From: Limonium bicolor
Taxonomy: Eukaryota > Streptophyta > Magnoliopsida > Caryophyllales > Plumbaginaceae
Assembly: GCA_023374045.1 (NCBI GenBank)
Contig: CM041779.1
Location: 142,249,801-142,313,800, forward strand
DNA length: 64,000 nucleotides
Direction of reading: 5' to 3'
The notes below the pieces were generated by a model. It did not search any database and was not told the DNA's origin. It saw only the letters and a program-made list of their open reading frames with translations. Below, in pieces: positions 36,152 through 48,500 of this stretch. Within the stretch, counting starts at the first letter, position 1; the number at the start of each line of letters is the position of its first letter. A program made the position numbers and the translations under genes.

Positions 36152-36954
36152 TGAGGGTTTGGGTTTTGTGACGGAACAACTATTTCCGTCTGGACGGAAT
36201 AAATCTTGATCGTCAATATTAAAAAACAAAAATCTAATCACAACCGTCAATATCTTACTGCTCGTCACCCTAGTCATGCATGATGCACCAGCCATCGTAA
36301 AGTTTCCTCACCTGGAAACGGCTTCATTCCTACATTTTTAGAAGTCTTTATGATAATATCTAATATTATACTATTTTATGTAAAATGATCTCTACTTAAT
36401 TAGTAGAATAGTGATTGGATTTAAAAGTAAGGCATATATGATATAGTATGTTAATACCACATTACTATATAAACAAACACTTCTTTATCTAGTTGTATAC
36501 GTACATTTAACAATATTAATAAGTTAAGAAGGTATATTTGTATTCATATTTAAAAAGATGATTTTAGTAGTATTATTGTTATCTTATATATATATATATA
36601 TCCTGTTTCCACATTTCTCTATAGTTTAAACAATAGTGTTTCTCCGTCTCTGTACTTGTTCCCATTCCCGCTCCAGCGTAACATAGACGAATCTATTTTG
36701 TCCCTTTCTACTTTGTCCTTTTGTAAAACTTTAAAATGTTGTAGCTTATTATATATAAGTCCAAATAACATAAATTTTATAGCATTGTTCATCATAATTC
36801 GAGCTCTTCAAAATAAGACCCAACATGAGTATATTTTGATAAATTTTAAATTTTAAAATTTTTGTATGTACATATGTTTTAAGATTCATTGTGAATCTTA
36901 AGTTTAAGAAAAGTGAAACAAATATTGTTAAAAAGTGAATCAGAGGTTGTTAGA

Positions 36955-37570
36955 CCCTAAACCCTTTACTACAAACCCTAAAAAATGTCTTCGACGTTTT
37001 TAGCTTTCCTAGGGTTGTTTTTAGGGTGTTGGGGGGGGGGGGGGTAGGGTAATCTTTATTTGCATTAGTTCTACACTTTATATTTTTGTCAATGACTCGA
37101 CAGCTTTTTAGGGTGCACGACAAACCCTAAAAATGTCTTCGACGTTTTTAGCATTCCTATGGTGGTTTTCAGGGTGTTTGAGGGGGGGGGGGGGTAGGGT
37201 AATCTTTTTGGCATTAGTTCTACACTTTTATATTGTTGTTACTGACTCGACAGATTTTTAGGGTTTGTGGTTTAGGATTTAGGGTTGTTAAACCCTAAAC
37301 CCTACACCATAAATCCTGAAATGCCTTCGGCGTTTTTAGCTTTTCTATGGTGGTTTTTAGGGTGTGTGGTGTAGGGTAATCTATTTTGAAGTCATTCTAT
37401 AATTTGTATTGTCATCACTAACTCGACTCAACCCTAAACCCTACACCATAAACCCTGAAAAATCTCTTCGACATTTTTAGCTTTCATAGGGTGATTTTTA
37501 GGGTGTGTGGTGTAGGATAATCTATTTTGAAGTCGTTCTATACTTTGTATTGTTGTCACTAACTTGACAG
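36955..37570 (+). repeat. Tandem repeat with tcttcgacgtttttagc core, about four copies
   Basis: Units of roughly 140-190 bp start with ctaaacccta-type sequence, contain a cttcgacgtttttagcttt box (36987, 37135, 37325, 37466) and end around ctaactcgacag. Poly-G runs at 37030-37043 and 37184-37194. The ctaaaccct motifs resemble plant telomere repeats but are interspersed, not a telomere. Confidence 0.75.
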
Positions 37571-37574
37571 ATTT

Positions 37575-38290
37575 CCACACCACATTTATAGATAACATTT
37601 CCAACGTTTTACATAAAGGTGTCCACAAATTCAGATAAACATTTCCACATGATTATTTTAACGTTTCCACGTTTCTAAAATTCCATGATTATCTATAACG
37701 TTTCCACGCCACGGTTACATATAAACATTTCCACTACATGATTATATATAAACATTTTTATAATTATATGTGATGTTTTCATGATACAATTATATATAAT
37801 GTTTCCACTGTTATACATAAAGGAGTCCACGAGTTCAGATAACGTTTCCACCTTTTTATTTAAACGTTTCCACCTTTTTATTTGAACATTTCCACGTTTT
37901 TATTTAAACGTTTCCCCGTTTCTACAATTCCATGATTATATATAGCGTTTCCATGGCATGATTACATATAAACATTTCAGTAATTATATATGAGTATACA
38001 TGCCACAATACGTTTCCATGATTTATATGTAAACGTTTACACGCCGTGATTACATATATACGTTTACAATTATATATTCCATACCACAACAATCAAGTAT
38101 AACGTTTCCACCGTTATAATAAACGTATCCACGAGGTATATAAAAGTTTCACATTTTTATAAACGTTTCCACGTGTTTATAAACGTTTCCACGTGTTTAT
38201 ATTAAACGTTTCCACGTTTCTACGATTCATTATTATATATAAAAATTTCCACGCCATGATTTACATAACATTTCCAACATTATACAAAAA
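37575..38290 (+). repeat. Degenerate aacgtttccac minisatellite
   Basis: About 25-30 copies of aacgtttccac or aacatttccac are spaced by AT-rich tracts, often with the companion motif atgattatatata. Spacing is irregular (about 18-45 bp). No gene. Confidence 0.8.
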
Positions 38291-39553
38291 CTGAATTGTT
38301 GAAGTCGACTTTACGCATTTATTAACATTTGATTTTTTATATATGCACTACACGATAACTTATAAAATGAAGGTTAAAAAATTAATGTGCAATATTTTTA
38401 AAAAAGATTATACATCACTTTTTTATAATTTTGAAAATAATATAACTATTAGCTTGGTATTTTTTATATTAACAATTTTCTTAATTTTAATCAGTTGATT
38501 GGTGTATTTGAATTACTATACTCCATTTTTTACATATATGTATCAACAACAAATATATAAGATTAGAAAACTATAAGACAATAGCGATGTCATTAGTTTT
38601 TTTCTTTAAAAAATTATAAATATTTAACTTGATGTTTTTACATTAATTCCACTTTAAAAGAAATTCAATCGGGATATATGTTCATCAACAAATTTTATCA
38701 AATTAAATAAATAATATTTAATAATCATATATATGAATATAATCAAGTAATTTTTTTATATATTAGTGAATTATTTATAATAATTATATATTACAGAATA
38801 TATTATTAAAAGGACAAAAAATTACACTCTAACATTTTTAAAATGAAAAAAAACAAAAACAAATTTATATAAAGATGAGACGACTAATGACAAAACAAAA
38901 ACATTAATAATGGTATATGATATACACCCATAATTGATATTTCCTCACTGTAAGAAAAATAAAAAATAAAATAAATTGAGTTCCGTCAGCGGGACGGAAA
39001 AAAACTATCCGTCATGTAATCTGCTCCCGTTACATGACCACTACATCCGGCCCACTCGATCCAAGTAAGTAGATGAAAACCCAAATAAGCGGGTGACGGG
39101 TGAATTGGATGATAGATCAAATCGTATTCGGGTGATGATTTTTACACTTATCTCCTTATCCACCACCTGTTTATCACCCAATCCATAATCGTTGATAGTT
39201 TGGTCCTACAGTTTCTATAAGATTACAACTTTCATATTAAGTATAATTACAGCCTAAAATTACTATAAATTTATTATTAAAACCATAATATATGCCAAAA
39301 ATTATTAAAATATATAAGAAATATTTTCACCCCTTTGTCCTTTTATTCAACCAAATCACCCATGGGTGATGAGTGTATCAGGTTACAGAATAGTTAATTA
39401 GTGACACGTAGAGTGACAGGTAGAACGCTAAAAATGATGGATATGGTAATGCTCCACCGGACCCAAATCCAACTTATTGTCATTCATAATCCTATGTGAA
39501 CCAGTTAACTAGGCTTGCAACAATGACATCACATTTTTGAATGAGGAAGTAAG

Positions 39554-40437
39554 TGATACCTCATCTCACATTGAAACATGAGTGGCAGTGTGAAATGTTT
39601 ATATGAATACATATGGGTCGATTATGGGTGCGTTCGGTAGCGCGATTAATGTGAAAGAACGGACATTAATGCTGTTAATCGTGAAGCTCAGATTGGATGT
39701 GAAGACAAATCGTTTCATTGGTTAATGCACGAATCGTGGATGAACCACCTCTACCATAGAGGTCGATTTACATGCGTTTAGAAATTAAGCTCAGCTATGC
39801 CCCAAACTCAGATCAGGGTTATTACTGCTTTGCCCCCAATTTTTGTACGATCTGTACAAGCTGGACAACCCTACCTTCTTCTTCTTTTTCTTCCACCTTC
39901 CCCTTTGACCAATTCAAATTCCGGGAACAACACTTCTTGCGGTGGTACATTTTCACTACAGCTATGACCTTAGTTTGGATGTTTGATCGTCAATGCAGAG
40001 AAAGGACTCGAAATCAAAAATACCTAAGCTACTCGGGTGACGTTCTGACGGTACAGCAATGAACAAAATCAAAAATAAAGAAGAGAAGAAAAAGGAACAA
40101 GACGATTACCAGGAAACTGTAGGCCGGTGACATCACCTGCAATGTAGTTGGTGACAATGGTGAGCTGCTGTAGTGTGATAATGAAGAAGGGGGGCAAATG
40201 TGGTATTCTACCACTTTCATGTTTCATATTCTAAAAGTCACCTAACGAACGGCCCCGTCTCCATTGCCATATTAAGTTAAGATTAATCAGTTCACATTAA
40301 TGTCAGCTTAATATAAGGCCAAAATTAAAGTCAACTACCGAACACACTCTATAACAACAAAATTTTCCATTTTTTGACCTAGTGACTCAAGAAGCTTAAA
40401 AATTTTAGTTCTAGCTGTCTACTTTAGGAGCTATGAC
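39554..40437 (+). repeat. Family S LTR-like repeat split by a DNA transposon
   Basis: 39554-39625 (tgatacctcatctcacattg...) continues after the insert at 40350 (tataacaacaaaattttcca...). The paralogue at 41518-41640 has both parts uninterrupted. The homology extends a few bases left of the TG, so the left boundary is uncertain. From 39038 to 39553 I see only AT-rich sequence. Confidence 0.55.
39626..40349. mobile_element. Non-autonomous DNA transposon, 724 bp
   Basis: Ends are imperfect inverted repeats: gggtgcgttcggtag on the left, ctaccgaacacactc on the right. Flanked by tat on both sides (39623-39625 and 40350-40352). The related uninterrupted sequence at 41578 supports one copy of the target in the empty site. 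A 3-bp duplication suggests a Harbinger-like element, though tat is not the usual TWA. The 96-codon frame inside lacks recognisable features. Confidence 0.6.
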
Positions 40438-40634
40438 TGTAACAGTCCATATGGGCAACTGTCCAACAACCTAGTTCCCATGTAATATGAGTCTTGAAAA
40501 CTAGCCCCTTAAGTTCGTTGTCCTCACTTGGTCTATAAGTGAAAGACCTTGTTGTTATAGGTAACCCACATATATATATTTCATAATAAACCACTCACTT
40601 ACTACTTATATCCGATATGAGATGGGGTATCACA
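40438..40634 (-). repeat. Solo LTR, 197 bp (family S, minus strand)
   Basis: On the minus strand it runs tgtgataccccatctc...ggactgttaca. Flanks are atgac (40433-40437) and atgat (40635-40639), a 4/5-match target duplication, as left by LTR-LTR recombination. From 40640 to 41517 I see no gene; a poly-G run lies at 40657-40670. Confidence 0.7.
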
Positions 40635-41517
40635 ATGATGTTTCATTTCACATGGAGGGGGGGGGGGGGGTTGAAGAGCTGAGTGATGTGTGTGATATAT
40701 ATTGATAACTAGTGGCAAAAAATACTCCATTGATGTGGGTAAGATTGTTCAAAATATTCCCTTATTTACCCTTCTCTTTCCCTACTTAGAGTTCTTACAA
40801 TGAAATAGACAATATAACTAACACTATGTCCCTACTTTTTCATTACGAGACATTTTTCTTATTTGCAAAAAGTTGTTGAAACCTAAGAGAGGTTTCTAGA
40901 TCCTTGAATCCTTATTCTTAGGCTTTGCTTTGACGCGTTCACTTCCTACTTTGTGACGTCGTCCTTATTTGTTTTTGTCCTCCTTACCTACTCTTCCTTT
41001 TCGGCATTGGGGTTAAGAATTGAGCTCTTTTTTACCTTTGGATAATACTTTTGAGATTTTCAAGCACCCTTTTCTCATCTATAATTTTACAACCTAGTGC
41101 ATTAATGAGCACAAAAAATTTTGTGTGCTTATATGGTGGATACATATAGATTGACTACAGTTAAACCTCTTCTTTTCGAGCAAAATGAGGACACATGGTT
41201 AAACTAAAATGAGCTAGTTTTTAAACCCAAAAGTCAGGCTTTGTTCGCTTTGATATTTTTGTTGCATATTTGATAGCATATTTACACATAAAGTGGTGAT
41301 CCCTGCATGGATTCCATATAGTCTCATGTGGTTCTTTTATTCTTCACTAATAATATACTTTCGTATATAAAACAGTCAAACCAAAACAGCTACGAATATG
41401 CCGAGGCGAAGAGATGAAGTTTCAAATTATATTGAAGCTAACTAGAAACCGTGTCCAGGTAAACTACACAAGTTTAGAAAATATTTTCAAAGCGAATGTT
41501 ATATGGATAAGGAAGTA

Positions 41518-41640
41518 TGTGATACCCCATCTCACATTGAGGAAGAAGAGTAATAGTTTTATATGAATACATGAATTAATCACAACAAAACCTTCCAATT
41601 TTGAACCTAAATGAAGATAAAGGCTTTATTCGCCTCAGCA
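41518..41640 (+). repeat. Family S LTR fragment
   Basis: tgtgataccccatctcacattgagg followed by aacaaaaccttccaatttt. Homologous to both halves of the repeat at 39554-40437. The 3' part fades out. Confidence 0.5.
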
Positions 41641-42520
41641 ATTGTATGACTGTTTTTGTTTGATAATTTTATTTGTGGCCGTATGTTATCGGAAGAGCAC
41701 ACACGGGATCTAAGTAGAAACCACATAAAAATGTTATAAGTACTTTGTCAAATATACCACAAAAAATGGTGAGATGAACAAAGCCAAAAAGTTTTAAATA
41801 TACTCATTTATAAATTCAAAAGATTTGATAGCTGGATTGTTAGACAATTTCTAACATGATGTTACAAGTTCCCTACCCAACCAATCTAATACATGAAAGC
41901 TCTAAGCATTCCTCTTGAGTTCACTGCCACACAAATCCTTTTTAAACATCAGGAGGAACATCCTATGAAGATTCCCCTACCTTCACTTAATTCAGCAAGT
42001 TAACGAGCAACTAGCTTCGTGTCGGGCACGCTACAAAGTACATGCACAAAATTTCCATACACGAATTACATTTTAGGCTACAAGCTGCACACCAGACAAT
42101 AACGGATATCTTTCATCCTCTAAAGATGACATCTTCTCCTTTGCAAAAGAAAAGGACGTTAAGATTCAAAGGATCATGTCCATTGATTGCTTAGAGGGCG
42201 AAGTAAGACATTTAGGTTCTAATTTTCGTGAACTAATTAGATTCCCTCGTCATATCCACTTTCAGTTTTCTTCACCGACGGTCAGGCGCATGATGCTGGA
42301 TGTTTCCTCTTCTTCTTCCTTCCAGGTCTAAAAAGACGATGTAGTGTTCACTGGGGAACAAAAAAAAAAAAAAGCTGAAAGAAATTAGTTTTTTTTTTTA
42401 TCGAATTTAGTTTTTTGATCGAATTTAGTTGTACTAGGCAATATTTAGAAATAAAGATCATAAGCTCCACATTTCGTAGACATGTACCTTTTTTTCGAGG
42501 AAAACGGGCTGATATTTCAC
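41641..42520. other. Downstream flank of the SET-domain gene
   Basis: No supported gene. It probably contains the 3' UTR of the minus-strand gene ending at 42521. A poly-A/T stretch lies at 42360-42412. A short minus-strand frame near 42285-42330 behind a possible acceptor was considered and not called. Confidence 0.5.
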
Positions 42521-45500
42521 TCAGAATAAGATACTTTCTTGATAGATCTCTAACGCATCAATCACCTTCTCCAAAAATAACTTCCTGTGCAAGCGATACC
42601 TACAAAAGGAGTTTACTATTAATATTAAGCATATAGTGCGCAAGCTCATATGATCCTGCATAAAAAATACAAAATCAATACAATCCTCATACTTGATAGC
42701 TGCTTCAAGCGTTCTCGGAGGGTTTTCCATATAATCTGCGAAGACACAATTATTCATAAACTATTAAACATCAAGATATATTATAGAGAACCATGGTTGC
42801 CAAAATAATAAAGAAACGTACGGGAGCCCAAAAATAGATACTAAAATTCATGAACAACGAATCAGATGCCCAACATACTACTATAGCTGGAATGTGACGA
42901 TTCGATCAAGCATTTGTTCAGGTTGCTCTTACCAATAAAAATGGTTGGTGGATTTTTCATACAGAAAAAGCGGAGTGGCAGGTTCACACCGGGTGAAAAG
43001 AGGAATAAAGAAAAGGGACGAATGCCATTCAAGGAAGGACATCAGGATGATTTACAAAATCTGGAATTCGATGAAGGTAGGCAGGCTATCACCTACCTAC
43101 TCGGCTTCATGTGACTTTACCTACTAAACAAAGCTTGCCAGAATATCAAGTCCTCTTTACTATTTTTTCTGACTTTCTCCAAGTTCTTTCTTTTCAAAGA
43201 AACTAGAGTGTCTAGAATATATGCACAACTCTATCTATTACAAGTTTGAAGAAAATGAGAAAAACAACCGTCAATCTAATCCACTCACACTGAACGAACA
43301 GTTAGCTCAATCTGCACGAACACGCCTGGCTAAAAACCTTACTATTCAATTTCACAACATGACATATTTCTTGAAAAACTTAGGCCCAAGTTTTAATTGG
43401 CATGGAAATGAGTGAACACTGCAGTTAGACTACTGGAATGAGCCTAGTTTTTTAAGAAAGAGATTAGAAAATTTTAGAAGACTTTGCCACTCGTAACTAA
43501 GACCAGTCTAGATTTGTTGCTCGCAATGACTGCATACTTGTCAAAGGTGCATCTATGTATAACTATCTATCACACATAAATCAGAACAAGTTTACCTAGG
43601 ATCTTCTTGTCTTCTTTAGAAGTTGTGGGAAACATGCTAAGCTTCTGTTGGCATTCTTCTTGCAGCTCCTTTGCAGCTCTTCTCTCTATGCTGGGGATTG
43701 GAGGTACATCTCTGTTCGACCAAGTGGGCAATGTCCTTGCAGCCGCTATTACAGCTCCATCAACAAAACTTTCTCTCTCATTAATCATTTGACCAGCTAA
43801 AAATATCAAACCTTCTGTATAAGTTAATCATAAGACTTCATGTAATTTAAAAAGCAAAAATTATAGTTTACTTACCCTGATGGAAGTATTCTTCAGGGAG
43901 GCCGGCTATATTAAAAACTGACAAAAAGGTATCCAGATGAATCCGAGAATTTCCCGAGAACTCGATTAAATCCCAAGGGTTCTACACAAATAGACAAAAA
44001 TAAGATATCAAGCTGCAATATGTAATGGGAATACAAAAGCCAAGTAAATACGGTTAGACACACCAATTTTAAGAATGTGGTAACTGGTGCATCGTCTATG
44101 AAATTAAGAGAGACTAGCTATAGAGATGGTCTTCAAATCAGAAGCAAGCCATCAAACAACAGTCAAAACTCAAAAACATCTAAAAGCTGGGCAAGATAGA
44201 ACTAGATGTCACAGCGAATCTCAAAGCCCAACAGTTTTTGCATGCCCAAGAGGCAAGAGGAAAACCTACCATCAAGATTTAAACAGAAGTTGCCAAAACC
44301 AGATACTTCGAGGGACAAACATCATGTCTAGATCCAGAGGTTAAGCTAATTAGCAGGTATCAAGTAAAACCGTTGTATTAACATCACAATTCTTTTTGGA
44401 CAGGTTCTCTCTTGTTTTTTACTTTAGAGTATATGAACATGCATGTTGTCTGGACTGAGATAATTTTTTTTACAGGTCTTGTCACCAAATATAATTCAGT
44501 CTGGCGTACCATCATGTTTAATTTGGGTTAGTTTGCATGTTAGCGTCTTCTTACTCTCTGGTTAGCTACTTTCTAGTAATTGACTTAAATCCAAGCCTCA
44601 AAGTCACTATCTGTGCCAGGTTAGGCAACTCCAACCTCAGCCATATTTGATTGTTATGTTCCTAAACTAACGGGTTTATCTGATGCTTAGAAGCCTTAAA
44701 CTAGTAAATTCTAAATTCAGTGCTCAAGATGAAGAAGTTGATGGCATGATTATGGAGTTCCATGGTACCAGATATTTGTGGTACTAGTGTTTGAGTTTCC
44801 TAGCAATGGCGAAGGACAAATGGGATGCTTACAACCAGACCTATGCACAGCCAAGAAGGCAGCTCAATAAAACCAAGTGAGTCAACACCATGGGAGCTAA
44901 CAAGGTGACGAATTTAAGACCCATATTTCAACATGTTGAGAAGCTTGTGCTGGGATCACTGTCTTGTAGTCTATATAAAGGCTGCAGGCCTCTCGCATAT
45001 ATGCTGCCATAGGTTAGATCTACTGATTTGAAGTTTTCTGTGAAAATCCTCCATTGTAGCCTACATATATTTGAATAATCTAGCAGTGGAACTCGAAACT
45101 GCACCTTATGATCACAGTTAAGTCATAAACCACTAAACCAACCAAGCGCAGCAACAGTTTTGCACACAAACATAGAAATAGGGTCAGAAGTAAGTTCATT
45201 GGAAAAAAACTTCAAGTAAATACCGTGGGAGATGAAAATCCATATCTCTGCATCAGCTGGTTATTCTTCTGTCCGCTCATATAGCTGATAGTCAACTGGC
45301 AACAAATTATGAGAGCAAAATAAGTGAAGTGTCACCATTGGCAATATTAAATCAAACCACCTATCTGGCTAATATGGTATATACAGAACGGTAGCCTAAG
45401 AGACATTGACATGCAACAAGGAATTACGATCTGTACAAACCATGATACAAAAGTCAATCAGACTCATCAAACAATGGCATTGTTACATTTACATTCTCCC

Positions 45501-48500
45501 CCACAGAACCAAGCCACTCGAATACTCGACACTCTCCTGTACAAGGAACCAACGAAAGTGTGGCAATAAAGGTGCCAACACTAGCCTAGCTGAGAACAGA
45601 ATATAGAAGGAACATGATTGCTAAACATTTAGCCTTTTATCACATGCTAAAAAGAAAGGAAGAGGGAGCCCTATTCTGCAAAGTGCTTTCATCAGCTGAA
45701 GTAGCTAAAAGACCAATAAATCGACATTAAGATTGTATTCACTGCCTTCATCATTGATCCTCATTAACTTTTTTTGTCCTCTGCACCTAATAACATAACC
45801 AGATTTGGCGGATATCGCTCAAGTTGGATGTGGTTTTGTCAACTTTTGTCCTGGCTTTGTTCAATAACAAAGCAGGTCCAAAAAAGAAAGTGTAGAATCA
45901 GGAAGGAAGAATTTAGAGTTCTATCTATTTGGAAATCAAGATATCAAAATAAGGTCCATCTCTACCAAGTTTGGAAAGGGAGGTAGATCGGAATCTCTAA
46001 TGACCATTATTGTACAGTACAACCTTAATTAAAAGGCTTATGATTTGGGTTGTAAGGCTTGTTTGGTGACCCAATTGATCTTGCTATGTTGCTTACTTAT
46101 CAAAAAAATATAGTAAGTGTAAAACATAGGATTGCTAGACCCAGCGCACAGTATCACAAATCCGAAGATCCGAAGATTCCAACAATAAGACAGAATCTCC
46201 TTTTTTCCAGAAAGATAATAACTTTGATGTATATCATCACGGCTGTTAGACGTTATATATTCATTTTGTGGTTCCCAAGATATGACATCATGTCTTTTGA
46301 CAACACACACACTCATACACAAACCAACGGAGCTATAAATATTCCAACATAAACACATCACAATCATTGAACTTAGAGCTTGAATGAGTAACAACTTCAT
46401 AATACTGAATAAAACTTTCAAGTGCGTAGCTAGCTTAAAGAGCTGAAAAGTAACCTTAAAGAAATCAACCGGCACCATTTTTCAGATATCAGTGGTAGAG
46501 TGGAAGAAGCTGAAAAGAAGTTGAATGACATCCAAGATAGACTAAGGGATGATCTACAAAACAAGGAGCTGATCAGAGAGGAGAAAATAGCTACTTGTCA
46601 TTTGAAGCAGATGTCCATTGCGGAGTATAGTTTCCTTAGGCAGAGGAGTCATTGTGAATGGCTAAAGTCCATGGACAGAAACACGAAGTATTTCCATGCA
46701 ATTACAAAAAGGAGTCATGCTAGAAATACTATAGTTTCTCTTGATAGGCTGGATGGTGAATGTAAAACCAAACCAGATGAGATTTCAAGAGAATTGGTTT
46801 AAGTACTTTGATAAAATCTTAGGGATGTCTACTATACTAGCTGCGTAAAGATTGACCAAGAGGTGGTGAACAGGGGCCTAACGATCCCCAATTGTGCAGA
46901 ATCTGAGCTGTGCAAAGAGGTATTGGATAATGAGATAAAGACATCCCTATTTTCTATTCCTGACACTAAGGCACCCGGCCCAGATGGTTATACAAGTGCT
47001 TTTTTTAAAGACACAAGGGAGGTGACAGGGCCGTTATTGTGTGCAGCTATAAAAGAGTTCTTCTCATCTGGTAGACTGCTAAGGAAAATCAACTGTACAA
47101 CAATCAGCCTCATCCTGAAAAAGGAGAACCCAAGAGGTGCATGTGATTTTAGGCCTATTTCTTGTTGTAATGTGATCTAAAAGATTATTAGTAAAATTCT
47201 TGCAAATCAACTTTAAGGAATTTTGGGAGGTATCATCAGCCCAAACCAGGCAACGTTCATCAAAGGAAGATCTATCTCCCATCCTCCTTTGTCAAGAGTT
47301 GATTAAGGGATACAAGAGAAAAGTTATCTCTCCTAGATGTATGTTGAAAGTTGACCTGTAAAAGGGTTATGATAGTATCAATTGGGGTTTTGTCCATGAC
47401 ATCCTTATAGCACTTAATTTCCTAGCCAAATTCGTGGGATGGATCATGGAGTGTATTACCACACCAAGCTATTCAGTGGTGGTTAATGGGAGTCTTAAAG
47501 GTTTCTTCCCAGGGAAAAAAAAAGGTTTGAGACAAGGTGATCCCATATCGCCCTACATTTTTGTAGTGTATATGGAATACCTTAGCTGGTTGTTTATGAG
47601 TCTTAAGACTATGTTTCACTCGAAGTGCAAGAAGCTTAATCTGACACATCTTTGCTTTGCTGAGGATCTCATGTTATTCTGTAAAGCAAAGCATGGGGAT
47701 GTTAAGGAGATGATGACTCTATTTACAAGCTTCTCTAAGGTGTCAGGGTTGGAAGCAAATATGAACAAAACCAAGGTGTACATGGCAGGGGCTACTGATG
47801 ACTTAAAGACCTACTTGCGAGCTAACTATAATCTAGAGGAAGATAAGTTGTCTTTCAAGTACTTGGGGGTTCCTCTTAGTCCTACCAAGCTTTCCGCACT
47901 GGAGTGTCGGGATCTGGTGGACAAACTTGTGGGGAAAGTTCAGAGTTGGCCTTCTAGGTTCCTGAACTATGCAGGGAGATTGCAACTCATCAAATCGGTA
48001 CTTCTTTCTATGCAAATTTATTGGATGTCTATCTTTGCCCTCTCGAAAAAGGTAATTAAGGAAGTCATAGCTATTTGTAGGGCCTTCCTTTGGGCAAGTA
48101 ATACGAACTCCAAGAAGGCAAGTATTGCTTGGAAGAAAGTGTGTCAACCGAAGTCATCTGGAGGACTTGGGGTGAAATGCCTAGAAACATGGAACAAGGC
48201 AGTCATTTGTAAGCAACTAGGGTATATTGAAACAAAAACAAATACATTGTGGGTCAAATCGGTCCATGAATACTATATAAAGCATAATACTCTCTGAGAT
48301 GTATGTGTCCTAACAGACAGCTCTTGGTGTTGGAGGAACCTTATGAGGAGCAGACAGCTTTTGGTAGAACACTTTGGTGAAGGCAGCTCAATTAACTGGC
48401 CATGTCGGAGAGGATACTTCTCTATCAGCAAGTGGTACAAGAAGATGTTCAGGAAGAACCATTGGTGGAGTGGGACAAAGTGATTTGGAGCAAAGGGAAC

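Larger units (their letters stand above)
36155..39028. mobile_element. MULE-like non-autonomous transposon, 9-bp target duplication
   Basis: Flanked by the 9-bp direct repeat gttacatga (36146-36154 and 39029-39037). The ends are imperfect inverted repeats. Left: gggtttgggttttgtgacgga, then tttccgtctggacggaa. Right, in reverse: gggagcagattacatgacgga, then tttccgtcccgctgacggaa. A 9-bp duplication with long degenerate TIRs fits Mutator-like elements. There is no transposase. The interior carries a segment related to the 18.6-19.9 kb element (about 36770-36955), a tandem repeat (36955-37570) and a gtttccac array (37575-38290). From 38290 to the end it is AT-rich with nothing recognisable. Confidence 0.65.

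Noticed and set aside
36955..37460. ctaaaccct repeats as an interstitial telomere
   Set aside because: Copies are isolated and embedded in a longer tandem unit; no run of consecutive telomere repeats.
39772..40062. 96-codon frame inside the 724-bp transposon
   Set aside because: No transposase-like features, too short, and the opposite strand is also partly open.
42285..42335. Possible extra terminal exon (basic tail PGRKKKRKHPASCA) on the minus strand
   Set aside because: The SET-domain gene already has a conserved C-terminus and stop at 42521; a lone short exon without context is not supported.
46038..46478. 146-codon minus-strand frame in the gene's large intron
   Set aside because: It has no recognisable domain and does not continue an exon in phase; it overlaps the 5' edge of the LINE.
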